64,000 nt of DNA from Monocercomonoides exilis (Eukaryota; Preaxostyla; Oxymonadida; Polymastigidae): positions 2,399,501 through 2,463,500 of the forward strand of contig LSRY02000003.1 in assembly GCA_001643675.2 (NCBI GenBank), written 5' to 3'. The notes under the pieces are model-generated. The model had not been told where the DNA came from and made no database searches. It worked only from the letters and a program-made list of their open reading frames with translations. The translations under genes and the position numbers were made by a program. Below are positions 35,723-47,405 of the stretch, one piece after another; within the stretch, counting starts at the first letter, position 1, and each line of letters opens with the position of its first letter.

Positions 35723-38700
35723 TAAATCTTTATCAACGGGCATACAGCTGACAATGCATATGTGGAAAACATACTTTGCATCAGAGCAATGCATTGTTGG
35801 CTATCAAAGATGCCCTGCAAGAGCACACGCAACGCGATGGGTTTTCTGAAGAAGGTGCAGATCATAAGGCAGAAATCATTTCATCAGCTGGCTTGCCGGT
35901 GAAAATATGTGCAAATGAAGGCAAAGTCGAAGAAAGTTGGGGAGATGGCACACAAAATTGAAGAAAACATCTCATATGTGCATTTGATGAAATCAACATT
36001 GCTTGTCGGGCATTTATTCTCTTCTTTCATAGAATTATCCATTAAATTTGCCTTTTCAAATAAATATGTTTCCCTCATCGTTTCATCTTCTGCGACTTTT
36101 TGAAGGCATGTGGCCTTGCGAAATCTCTCGAAAACCATCCTTGCAACTGTTTGTTCAAAGAAATCTTTTCCAATCTTGTTCCTTCTTCTTCCTGTAATTC
36201 TTTCAATCTCAAAATAAATAATGCAGAGGCAACCTTCATGGATTGTGTGCCCGATGATCGGCTATTCTTAATTTGACATTGAACCATTTCATTTGTAAAA
36301 TAATTTTTAAAGATATTCCGTAAAACAACAAATATGCCTTTTATCTTTCTGAGTAAGAATGAAAGATGATGCTCGGCCCTGGATTTAACGGGAGTTGAAT
36401 GAAATAGAAATAGGAATATTTTTAATTCGTTCATCGAAGAAGGCGTTGAAGAAGAAAAGGAGGGTCACAATTGTTGAAATGAAGATAGATGCTGTGCGAA
36501 TGTGTGAACGAATGAGGAAGAATGAAGTTGAAGAAGTTGAAGAAGAAGAGGAAGAGGTTGAAGTCAAAGAAGAAGAAGAAGAAGAAGCAATATGTGACTG
36601 AATAAGATTTTGTGTGTTTTTGGCTATGCGGTTCATAACAGGCGTGCTTGTCGCTGAATAAGCAAGTGAATTGTGAGAAGGCGAATTTTGTGTTTGTAAA
36701 TCAAGAAATGAGGAAGATGGTTGATTGAACGAAGGAGGATTATCAGAAGAAGAAGAAGAAGGTGAAGATGAAGAAAAAGATGCAGTTGAGAAATGCGAAA
36801 ACAGTTGAACGACATTTCTGAAGAAGATGACGAGGGCACTTTGCGTGAAGTCGTTGATTGGCCAAAATGGCTCGCTTGCTGTATAAATTTCAGATTTGTT
36901 TGAAAAATTCAATCACAAAATGTGTGACGAATAGATTGTGAAAATCAATCTTGCTGTATTTCTTCAAAGTTTATTGACTTTCTTTTTGCGATTTCCTCTC
37001 CTTTCCCCTCAAAAATAGAAAATGTTGATTTTTCTCAATTTCCATTCCTTTCCATTCCACTTTTCCATTCAACCCCAAAAAATCATCAGAAAATATCAAT
37101 CCCATCCTTTTCTTCATCTTTCCCATTCTCTTCCAAATAACCTTCTCCTCTCAAAAAAAATACCCCCTTTTCATATGAACATTTCTCAATTTCCCTCTTC
37201 TTTCCCGCTTTTGCCCTCTTTTCCTTTTTTTCATAATCCATTTCTCCCATCAACATTAAACACCTTCTTTATCGTCCCCAACTTTTTCTCTACATATTTT
37301 CTACATTTTCCTCTACAAATCTCTCCCTATCCTTCCCCACCCCCTTTGTCTCAGAATTTCTTTCATTCAAAAATCATTCTTGAAGCATTAACATTCTCAA
37401 AAATATACTCAACCCCCACCTTCTCTCACAAATAATCCTCTTCCATCACTTGTATACGCCTTATCCCTCATGTGCCTGGTGTTGATGAAATAAACGAGAT
37501 ATATTGCTTTGGGTGGCTGAGAATATTATTAAAGGAGATGATCATGCCAAAAACAGAAAAACCCCTTTGGACAGGCATCATGCTGTGTACGGGCTGAGAA
37601 GACTCTCCAGAGAGATATACGATATATTTTGTGGAGACGCATTCCATGCTGTGTTCAACCATTCTGAGACTGAAATGAAGAGATTGATTTATTTTTTGAA
37701 TGATGATTGTTGTGGAAATGAGTGTGCTTGGCAAAAAACAGTCGAAGTTCAGTTTGGTCTTTATTTATTTTTCTATATATGAATATTTATCTGTTGAATG
37801 TTTTTGTGTTGTTTTCAGGGCAGGAGGTGGAAAAGAATGAAAATGAATGAAAGCGGGATATCTCGTTGTGCAGGGTGACTTTCGAGTTGAGCCAGCAAAT
37901 TCATATGGAAAGTGCCCAGGGCGAAGGGATTGGGAAGGGAATTGGAGATGATATTTTCAGATGAGAAATAGGATTATTTTCAATGATGAGGATGGAATTT
38001 GAGCAGAATGCATAAATCTCACATTTTTCAGCAGAGCAATAAATCGATGCATTTGATGGAGAAATGACTGATGAAAAGGATGGTTGGGGAATCAGATGAT
38101 GAAACATTCGAAAACGAAAAGAATAATGAAATTGATAAAGAAAACAGGTGCCAACGGAATAAAATATAGGCATTGGCTTAAAAATAGGTTCTGAAGGTTT
38201 GATATTGTTATTTTTTTGAATTTATTATTATTTTTTTTAAAGAATGCTGAAAGGATGAGGGATTAGGTGGCTTTGAAGAAGAAAAAGAAAAGCAAGGAAG
38301 GAAAAATAAAGACGGACAGACGAAATTCAAGATATTATGAAGATGCCTGGCATCAGCTTCGGTGAAGAATTATTTTTGAGGAAAGAAGATTTTTTGTGAA
38401 AGAGGGGAAGCGAAAGAAGAAGGCATGGAATGAAAAAGAGATTGACGCGTGCTTTGTATTTTTTGTTGGAAAGAGAGAAAGAGATTGAGCTGAAAGTGAA
38501 AAGAATTCAGATGTTTCTCCTCTACAGAAGAAAAAGGGATAGAAGACGAGAATTTCAATGAATTTCAACTTTGATATTTATTGGATCTCATTTTCACAAT
38601 CTTCAACAATTAATCACTCATTCAATCCATTCATCATCATTACCATCTTCTTCTTCTTCTTCTTCTTCAAACACATCAACAACATTTCACACAACTTCTT

Positions 38701-39186
38701 CTTCTTCTTCTTCATTCACATCATCTGATTGATTTTCTTCACGTTCTGCGTTTGCATCAGAGATTAAGAGAGAAATGAAAAGGAAACAAGGAAATGTATT
38801 GATGAAGGAAATAATCAGAAATAAGAATTAGAAGGCGAAAGAAGAGGAGAAAGAGAAAGAGAAGGAAGAGCATGTTTTACTGGAGGATTTTGAAAGGAAA
38901 TGGAATCGAGAAGATTGAAAATATTTTTGAATGAAAAGAAGAATACATGGAAGAAGAGGAGAGAAGAAATAGCAACTTACACAAAGAAAAGTAAATAGAT
39001 AAATAGTGGATAAATTTGAATGAAGAAATAGCAAATAGGGGTAAATGACTAAATGCAGAAGAAATCAAAAGTTTTGAATAAATGACTCAAAGAAGGAATG
39101 AGAGAAGAGGAGAAAATGGAGAAAGAGATAATAACAGGAAAAGAGAAGGGACATGAAAAGACATTTTATGGAAAAGCTAGAATTGG
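35723..39186. other. Shared tail between convergent cassettes H and G
   Basis: Third copy of the tail seen at 11,879-14,990 and 24,350-27,460, with similar block order but more substitutions and indels. The stretch 35,723-35,960 still shows the H 3' coding continuation after its stops. Another frame there (DALQEHTQRDGFSEEGADHK) differs from the D' copy by mostly conservative changes. Confidence 0.55.
37504..37782 (+). pseudogene. Unrecognised coding fragment within the shared tail
   Basis: A frame here reads HAVYGLRRLSREIYDIFCGD and later FLNDDCCGNECAWQKTVEVQ. The homologous place in the palindrome arms (25,928-26,230) keeps the similar end FLNDVGCGNEAVWQKTVEAQ but needs frameshifts to read through. 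It looks like a decayed gene fragment carried in the tail. I do not recognise the family. Confidence 0.35.
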
Positions 39187-41040
39187 TCATTTTTTCTCAG
39201 CGTTATCAGCTTTATTTTTATTCCACACTCTTTTTGTTGGGGTTGTTGATCCGCACTGATTAAATGGAGATTGGGTGATGCTGCTTCCGCTGAAGAACAC
39301 ATCGTTTCCTCTGCCATTTGTTGCGGAATTGCCATCGAAGAAACAGAATGTGATGAATTTATTTCCGCTCATCCAGGAATAAGTTGCTGTGCAACACAAC
39401 GCAGCGCCACCATAGGAAGTTGATGAACTTGTCAATTTGTTGTTTATAAACTGACAATCATTGATTGAAAATTGATTTGGTTTATTTTGTGGAGGGTAAT
39501 GAAATGTGAGAGAACCGGCTGAATCACCACCAGTATTTGAAATGCACTTGCATTTGGTGAACAGGAATTTTGCATCTGATGGCATGCTGTCGAGCAAGAA
39601 ATACCAGCCAGTTCCAACAGTACCATTTATTTTACAACCTTCAACTCTGTTATCTGAGAATGAATAAGCAGAAGATGATTGTCTTCCATCAATGCAAATT
39701 GCACCTCCGCGAGTGGCAGAACAGTTTGAAAAATTGGAATTTGTGATGTTCACATTTGACAAATATAAACTGTATAATGCACCACCAGCATAATCACCTG
39801 TGATCGAACAATTGTTGAATGAACAAGAAGTGATGGTGAGGTTGGCATTTGTGCAGTTGACTTTTAGAGCACCACCATAATCATTTCCTCCATTTGAATC
39901 ATTCCATTCACACCACTCAAAGATATAGCTATTCAAATCAGTAAAGGGCAATCGACTTAATTCCTTTCTTTGAGATTCAGATCCAATATATTTAACGGGA
40001 TCATTTGATGAAGATCGAGTTTGGTGAAGAAAAGAAGTGTTGAAGGCAGAGAGAGAAGTGGAGGGGCTGTTTAGGTTTGGGAGAATGGAGCCATCAATGG
40101 GGTTGTGGGTGTGTTTGAAGATGGTTGAGTGGATGGAAAGAGATGAGTGAAGGGAGAATGAGGGAATTGAATTGGTGTTGGAGTTGGTGTTGGTGGAAGT
40201 TGAAGAAGAGGAAGAGGTGGTTGAGATGAATGAATTGAGTGAGTGTGAGGGAAGGGATTGAAGAGATGGAGGGGATTGAGGAGATGAGATGTTGGAGAAG
40301 AGGGTGTTTGAGAGATGGAGATTGAGGTAGATTTGGAGGTGGGGATGGGATTGGTGATGGATATGGAGAGGGGAAGGGGAAGAGAAAGAGGAAATAGAAG
40401 AGGAAAGGGAAGGGGAAGGAGAAGAAAAAGAAGAGGATGAGGATGAGGATGAGAAAGATGAAGGAGAAGGGGAAAGGGAAGGAGATGGAGAAGGGGATGG
40501 GGAAGAGAGGGAAGAAGGAGAAAAAAGGAAAGGCTGGACGAGGGAGACGAAGGAGGAGAAAGAGGAGTGGGAGATGGAGAAGGAGGCAGGGATTGGGGAG
40601 TGGGGATCTGAGAGGAGATTGTTTGGGGTGGAGAAGAGGGGGAAGGAGAAGATGGCAGGTTGGTGGGTGGTGAGGGAGAAGTTGGTGAGGGCGAGGGAGG
40701 CATGGGCAGAGAGGAAGAGGGGGCATTGGTGGTGGTGGTTGTTGGTGAGGGAAGGTGGGTGGATGGTGCAAGTGGAGGAGCAGATGGAGGCAGCGGAGTG
40801 GTGTTGGGCAGCGAGGAGTGGACAACCAGCGAGGGGGATGATGTTGAGATGGGTCACACACAAGGAGGTGTTGATGAGAGCGAGGCTTGTCTGAGCACCA
40901 CAGATGTGATCGCCAGATGCATATTCCACCTTGTGTGGGTGAGCGTCTCTGATGATGCTGTTTGCGATGTTCTCTCCACGAACCAGATTTATGGTGAGGA
41001 ATGTGATGAGTATTTGAGCTGATACTACGATCCTAATCAT
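39187..41040 (-). CDS. Cassette G: Pmp-like beta-helix protein with ATG and signal peptide
   Basis: The only cassette with an ordinary start. ATG at 41,040 opens MIRIVVSAQILITFLTINLV followed by RGEN, a typical signal peptide; the frame extends six codons further only with a TTG. The mature part begins with a cassette-specific beta-helix region (SGDHICGAQTSLALINTSLC, CTIHPPSLTNNHHH). A long Ser/Pro tract follows (about residues 165-235), then the shared module from SLHSSLSIHSTIFKHTHNPI through GGALKVNCTNANLTITSC and GRGNDVFFSGSSI. It stops at TGA after KADNAEKK, close to where A and C also lose homology, so it lacks the second half present in D and H. The product is about 617 residues, predicted to be secreted or surface-bound with many N-glycosylation sequons. 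It is the best candidate for an expressed gene in the array. Confidence 0.75.
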   Translation of the reverse strand: MIRIVVSAQILITFLTINLVRGENIANSIIRDAHPHKVEYASGDHICGAQTSLALINTSLCVTHLNIIPLAGCPLLAAQHHSAASICSSTCTIHPPSLTNNHHHQCPLFLSAHASLALTNFSLTTHQPAIFSFPLFSTPNNLLSDPHSPIPASFSISHSSFSSFVSLVQPFLFSPSSLSSPSPSPSPSLSPSPSSFSSSSSSSSFSSPSPSLSSSISSFSSPSPLHIHHQSHPHLQIYLNLHLSNTLFSNISSPQSPPSLQSLPSHSLNSFISTTSSSSSTSTNTNSNTNSIPSFSLHSSLSIHSTIFKHTHNPIDGSILPNLNSPSTSLSAFNTSFLHQTRSSSNDPVKYIGSESQRKELSRLPFTDLNSYIFEWCEWNDSNGGNDYGGALKVNCTNANLTITSCSFNNCSITGDYAGGALYSLYLSNVNITNSNFSNCSATRGGAICIDGRQSSSAYSFSDNRVEGCKINGTVGTGWYFLLDSMPSDAKFLFTKCKCISNTGGDSAGSLTFHYPPQNKPNQFSINDCQFINNKLTSSSTSYGGAALCCTATYSWMSGNKFITFCFFDGNSATNGRGNDVFFSGSSITQSPFNQCGSTTPTKRVWNKNKADNAEKK

Positions 41041-42174
41041 TTTCAAACTGTGATGCAATTTGATTGGAATGAATATGAATGAAGGCTTAATTGGTGGAAA
41101 GGGGAGAGATGCAACGTGAAGTGAAAATCGAAGAGGAAATCTTATGAATCGTTGATAATATTGTTAAATTCCTAACTTTTATACATGTGGATATCAATTT
41201 ATTTCTTGTTTGCATTCGTTTCTCTCGTGTGCGCTCAATTTTTTATTCGGAAATTAAATAGATTTTTTTTTTTTTTGAAACAATTATTTTTCGGCTGAAG
41301 AATTCATATTGATGAATAACTTGATGATTTATTTTCATGAAAGATGTAATTTCGATATTGCAGATAATGCCCCAACAATCTCCTCTATTAACTTGAGAAA
41401 TGGTTGAAATGTATGTTTTTGGAAATGGGGAAAATCTGAAACAAATATTGGCATCTCAAATAAATACATACTGTTTGGAATTACAGCCAATGACTGACAA
41501 ACAACAGTCGGTGATTTAAAAAAATATATATTTTTTAATCAAAAAAACTATAATCCACCGAAACATTTTTTTTTTCCTTTTCAAATACACTAATTATTCT
41601 TTTTTGAAATCCACAAATTTGAAAAATATTCTGTGAAATACAAAATTCAACTTTGTTATTAATGAATACCACAAAAAAAGAAAACAAGTGTATGAGAAAA
41701 AATAACATTTATAATGAAATATGAATAAACGAACAACGAAATGCATTTGTGGTGCTTCAAATATCTGAGGAGCTTTCGAAACAGTTGAGACTGCTATCGC
41801 ACATATTATTATTCAAAAGATATTTTCTCAAAAAATCTTATCAGAATTTCTTTGATGAATAAATCTTCTGAGAAAATCAGTTTTATTTTGGTTGAATGTC
41901 AGAAACGGAGTTTGATTTCATGTATTGATTATACTCGTGAAATTGATGAAAATTTTGAGTTTCTTCTTCAATTTTTTAAAAAAACAAACATGAGAACAAT
42001 ATTTCTTTCAAGAAACAATTACTTTTTCATCCCAAATGAATTCTGAAATGAATGAGATAATTGGAGAAAATTGGAGTTTATTTTTTAAATCATAACTTTT
42101 TTGGAGAGAGCATTTATTTTTTCAATAATAGTTTATCATATTAATGATTCAATAACTATTTATTCATCATATTA

Positions 42175-42997
42175 CACCAAAAATAATTCTATTTCGAAAA
42201 ATATTAATTCATATTCGAAAAAAATTAATTCATATTCGAAAAAAATTATTCAATTTCGTAATTAATATTTCAATTTAGGTGAAAAATAATTCAAATTCGG
42301 AATTAATAATTCATAATCGTAATTTATTTAATTCGATTTCGAAAAGGAATAATTCAATTTCGAAACGAAAATTTGTTTGATTAATGAAATTATTAACTTA
42401 CGTTTTACTGTCAAAATACTCTTTATTTTCATCTCGTGAGCACACTTTGTTCTTAAATATTAAAAATATAATGCAATTCCTTAAAAATAATTTCATTCAT
42501 TTTGATTGAAAATATAATAATTTGAAGTTTATTTGAAAAGAAAATGAATTCATTTTAATTTTTAAAAAATCGAAGTTTTTTCTAAAATTTCACCAAAGAA
42601 ACAAAAAATAAATCATTGGTCAAAAATTCTTGTATTTTGAAATTCAATAAATGTGATTGAAAAATACTATTTCCTTCAGATTATTCAAAATAATGAATTA
42701 TTTGCTATTAACTTATCATCAGAGTGATGATTTTTGAATAAAAAACTTTTTTCAATAAATTGATTTATTGATTGTTTCGAAATAAAAAAACAGGTTTTTT
42801 TTGAGTTTATATATATGAATGGTTTTGAATTAACTTGACATTTTCCCAAATCCATCCAAAAAAATTATAATTTTCAGTTTAAAATGAATTTCGAAAATGA
42901 ATTATTAATTTTCGAAATAGAATTATTCCTTTTCGAAATCAAATTATTTTTTTCCGAAATTGAATAATTTTTTTCCGAACATGAATTATTTTTGGTG
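42175..42997. mobile_element. TIR element with TA target duplication (823 bp)
   Basis: Starts CACCAAAAATAATTC and ends with its reverse complement GAATTATTTTTGGTG; TA flanks both ends. Inside each end, motifs such as AATTCATATTCGAAAAAAAT recur, with complementary forms at the far end (AATTATTTTTTTCCGAAATT). No transposase ORF. The TA duplication is typical of Tc1/mariner-related non-autonomous elements; that assignment is an inference. Confidence 0.6.
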
Positions 42998-44229
42998 TAT
43001 TTAATAAAATTGTTGAACTTATCTTTCATAATTATTCAAACAAAGTATGTTTTTCATAAAAAGTGTTTTGAGATGAATTGGTTTTTGGATGAATGTTAGA
43101 AAAAAATGATGATTTGATATTCAGTCAACATTCGAAAAATGGATGAGAAATCGAGCCTCTGTTTGAAATATTTGTTAAATAACTTCAAAATATCCACTTT
43201 ATTTTGGGAAAATATTTTTTGCATGGAATCAATGGATTTTTAGTTGAAATTTTTTCAAATAAACTCAAACCAAATTCGAATATTAAATTGAATGTGATTT
43301 GGAGATTGAAAAGATTAAATAAAATTTTAATATCATTTACAAACACAATTATATCCAAATTAATAAATCATCGGTTTTTATTTTCATATTTTGAACTGTC
43401 AATAATTTCATTTTCCACATTTTCAGAAGTTGTTTCATTGACATTCATATCATCAGTTCATATTCAATGGGGGAATAATTCGTCTTATTGTCCAAATACG
43501 ACCATCAGTGGTTGTTGAGATAATTCCACTGCCCACAGTTTTTGAAATTGTCCACCCTTATTAACACTTTCTTTATCGTTATTTGAAATGAAACAATTTA
43601 TATTATCAACTATCGATAACTGAATCTTATTTCTCACAAATTCATCATTCATAAAATATTGTTTTATTTACTCTTTTTCGTGTATGATGAAACTTGAAGG
43701 ACATCAATAAAACCTTATAATATCATTTATTATTATTCTTCTGTTCTTTTTAGTCATTTTTGAAATTAAGGATAGTTTATTTGGGTGAAATAAATGGATA
43801 AATTGACAGTGAAGTTTTTTAAAAGAGAAAAAAATAACCAAAACTGAGAAATGAAAAAGTACACACAATATTTAATCCTTATATTTTGAATCTATTTCGT
43901 AATAAATGCATGCACATGTTAGACGTCTTTGAAAAATACTCTTATAAAAATTCAGAAAAGTCATATATCGAGAGAATTTTAAAATAGTAATTTTCTGATC
44001 AAAATGATCATTGGATCAACATTTTTTGTTTCAAAAATTTCAACACTCTATTAAAATTTAATATGTATTTTTTTTTTAATTTTTCATAACAAAGGGATTA
44101 TTATTAACTTAAATAACTTCAATTTTTTCCTGGAATGAAAAAATCGTGAAAAATAATTGATGAACTTTTAGTTGCAGTATGCCCTTTTTCGAGTAAAATT
44201 TTTCGTATCAAAGTTAAGAATGAATATTT

Positions 44230-44432
44230 GGCTGAATATTTTTGAAATCATTCAATCGTTCAAGTTTTTATCAAAATTCAATCTCAAAGGGATTACGAAA
44301 AAATGTGCTTTTGCTGTGAATATATACAGCACATGATGATGTTTTAAAGAAATATTATTTTTTCACAATCCCATTGAGATATAACTTTTTATAAAAACTC
44401 AAACAAATGTATGATTTCAATAAGGATTAGCC
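44230..44432. mobile_element. Possible diverged MITE, copy M5 (about 203 bp)
   Basis: The left end GGCTGAATATTTTTGAAATC and the right end GATTTCAATAAGGATTAGCC are inverted and resemble the M1-M4 ends, but the interior is unrelated. No clear target duplication. Confidence 0.35.
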
Positions 44433-44904
44433 AAATGAAACGAAATTTATTGTTTAATAAATTATGTTCCACACTTCACATTCCAAAAAATTTCTCTATT
44501 TATTTATTTTTCAGTTATTTTCAGCATCATTATGAAAGACTTTTTCTGATACAATTTCAGAAAAAGCTTGGAACAAATTGATATCTTTTTGAAAAACACA
44601 AATATTTTGTTCCATTTGAAAAACTTTTTCACATCCCTTCAAACATAAAGGAAATTGTAATTTCCGTTTTCATATGAAAGAAATTATGCATTATTAAGTT
44701 TTGAGAGAGATTTTGGTAAAGTGTAACTTATTGGGTCAGAGATTTTTCATGGAAATTATCTTGAATTATTTCTTTAATATACTTCATTGTTGAAAATTCG
44801 ATTAATAAATGTGTCATAAAGTTTCAACGATTAACAAATAAGTTGTGAGTTTCAGTGTCGTTACCAAAAATAAAACCAGAATTTTCAAATATTTATAGAA
44901 ACAT

Positions 44905-45162
44905 GGGTGATTGTTTTTGAAATCATATATTTTTTCGGGGTGTTGATTTTTCAAAGACAGTCAGTTTTTTGAAAGACAATTATTTTTTCAAAAGAAAAGA
45001 AGCATAATGATTGTTTCCAATAACTAATGGTTATTCCGAATCAAAGATTAAAATGTATTCAATAAGCCTTTTCACTTTTCAAAGTTTATTTATTGGTATT
45101 CAAGAAATATTTTTGCACCGAAATTTTTGAATGAAAAAATATGATTTCAAAAATAATCACCC
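44905..45162. mobile_element. MITE-like element, copy M4 (258 bp)
   Basis: Ends GGGTGATTGTTTTTGAAATC and GATTTCAAAAATAATCACCC are near-perfect inverted repeats. ACAT flanks both sides (44,901-44,904 and 45,163-45,166). The interior shares the TTTTTCGGGGTGTTGATTTT and CTTTTCACTTTTCA blocks with M1 and M2. Confidence 0.75.
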
Positions 45163-45568
45163 ACATACAAAATTTTCTTCATTCTCCAACGTATTTTCTT
45201 CTCATATTAACTTTAATCAAAAAATCCTCAAAATAATTGTTGTTATAAACAGAATCTGCAGTTATTTCATCATCTTTGAAGTTTTCTTTTCATTATCCAT
45301 AAAAAATATTGAATAGATCTGTCCAACCTATTGAGTGATAATGATTTAAAAATAATATTCTGATAGGATTTTTCATAAATATCATAATTTTTTTTTCAAA
45401 AAATATCATTCGATGAATGATGATATTCAAATGTGTTAAATTTGGTGAAATATTGATAATAATTCACAATAAAAATCGGGACACAATATGTTACATCTTG
45501 CCGAGATTTTCTCATCTTTAAAGTTTTGAAACACAAAACATTCACTATTCTTTGAACTGGAACAATTT

Positions 45569-46212
45569 TTCTTGGTATAATCCGAAGATATCGTCATCCT
45601 CAGATCTTGATGAAATTTTGTCTGTAACTCATCAATGCATTGTACATTAATGTTACACTATTGTCGCATGTCGGAAGTTAATGGTTTTAGAATAATAAAT
45701 TTTTTTGATATTTTTATGATCAAAAAATGAATAGAAAATAATTTTTAGAGTGATATAATTTCATCAATTATACATGAAAAAGGTAATATTTAATAAAAAC
45801 GATGTGAAACAATAATCAACAATAATTTTAAAAATTCTTGAAAGATTAAATTTAATTTTCCTTTAAAAAGAAATAAATAATTTAATTATAGACTTCACAT
45901 TTATTTGTGATTTTTATAAATTAACACTTCAGATAAATCATTCAACAAATTATAAAATTCAAGATGCAAATGAATTAATTAAGATATTCCTTCTTTTTGA
46001 AAAACTTAATCTCAAAAATAAAAAAATAAATTTTGATCAAAACCCATGAAACAAAAAAATCGCTATAAATTGAGTGAATTATTTTAACCAGAAAAAAACA
46101 CATTTCCGAAACACAAAACAAAGATATTCGTTCTTGGAATATGTTAACAAGATAAAATAATTATGAATTAGTGTGTTTTGAAGATGACGATATCTTCGGA
46201 TCATGCCAAGAA
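45569..46212. mobile_element. TIR element of about 644 bp
   Basis: The left end carries TTCTTGGTATAATCCGAAG followed by ATATCGTCATC. The right end has GATGACGATATCTTCGGATC followed by ATGCCAAGAA, giving an inverted repeat of about 34 bp with few mismatches. The interior is AT-rich without a transposase. The target duplication is unclear. Confidence 0.5.
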
Positions 46213-46676
46213 TTTAATTAGATTATTACTCTACGCATTTGATTTTGTTAAAAAACAAATTTTTTTTTTAATTTGATAATTTTTTCTATTCAACACCGAT
46301 TCCTTCAAATAGTCTGATGAAAAAGATAACTCCATTCATTTCGCAAAGCGGTCACCTTTTCCTCAAAACGCATTTATTTTCTAATTTTTAAAAAGTATTT
46401 TTGACTGAACAAAAATGCTTATTAAAAAAGCTATTTCTCTTCAATAATCTCAAATATTTATGAAAAATATTTCGATATCAACAAAAATATATTTATTGTA
46501 AAATAATAATTCGGAAATTTCCATTTTTGTTAATCCGTTACATCTTGGTCTTTGACTGATATGATAAGAATTAACAAACTTAGAGTTAACTCAAAACATT
46601 TTGTTGACAAATTTGAGAGTCAAAGAAATTACACAATCCACTCCAAGTCCAAAGACTGTATTACACATTTTTATCA

Positions 46677-47016
46677 TTAGAAAAATTTACCAATAATGTG
46701 AAGCACAAGAACAACTGCAACAAATCCGATGCTAAGACCAAGTACACCATTCGGACCACTTGAAAGTTTGAAAAGGAAAAAAGTTAAAAACAAAACAAAG
46801 AAAATTCATAACATTAACAAACACAGGAATTCCTGGAGCATCATCTTTCCCATATTGCTTAAACATTCCACTTCCTCCAAATGAAAGAGTTTTTGTCGCT
46901 TTTCCGGATCTTGAAGAACATATCAAAGAATTTTATCACATTCACCAAACAAATAATCATGTAGATACAGATAGAACCTTCTAAATAGAAACAAAACAAA
47001 AGGCAAACCCTGGCAT
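46677..47016 (-). CDS. SEC61B: Sec61 beta subunit homologue, four exons
   Basis: Exons 47,009-47,016, 46,969-46,980, 46,823-46,909 and 46,677-46,758 join in frame (189 nt, 62 residues); all introns have GT-AG ends and phase 2, the shortest being 28 nt. The product begins MPGRFYLSGKATKTLSFGGS, carries the family signature around GMFKQYGKDDAPGIPVGPN, and ends in one hydrophobic segment (VLGLSIGFVAVVLVLHIIGK) with FF at the C-terminus. This is the usual tail-anchored layout of Sec61-beta, the small subunit of the ER protein-translocation channel. The two tiny 5' exons are inferred from frame and are less certain than exons 3 and 4. Confidence 0.85.
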
Positions 47017-47405
47017 TAAATTATCTTTATGATTAATGATCACAAGACCATAACAAGGATTAATTGATTTTCTCATCATTTAATTCAATTAATTCGAAAA
47101 GAATATGTCACAGCAAAACTGAAAATAAATGACTCAAACAAGGTTAAAGCGAAAATAAACATGTCTTCAAACTTGGCTTGAATTAATTATGAAATGAGAC
47201 TTATGAATTATAAATATATCTTTAATCAAAAAAATTCACAAATCATTCAATAAAAACTCACTTCGAATTAAAAAGCAGTGAAATGAGTGAAGTGTCAATT
47301 TATTCCAATTAAAAAAATAAACTTGAACTTTTTAATATTTAATTTTTTTTCATTGCAAACATCTTTCCAATCTATCTTCTTCAACATTCTATAACTGATC
47401 AGTAT

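Larger units (their letters stand above)
41041..46676. other. Gene-poor AT-rich region with several small transposon-like elements
   Basis: No ORF here looks like a conserved protein; the longest frame (43,204-43,518) is low-complexity Ile/Asn/Phe-rich. Elements listed separately are at 42,175-42,997, 44,230-44,432, 44,905-45,162 and 45,569-46,212. Confidence 0.6.

Noticed and set aside
40437-41022. Arg/Lys/Gly-rich plus-strand frames opposite cassette G
   Set aside because: Antisense of the Ser/Pro tract of G.
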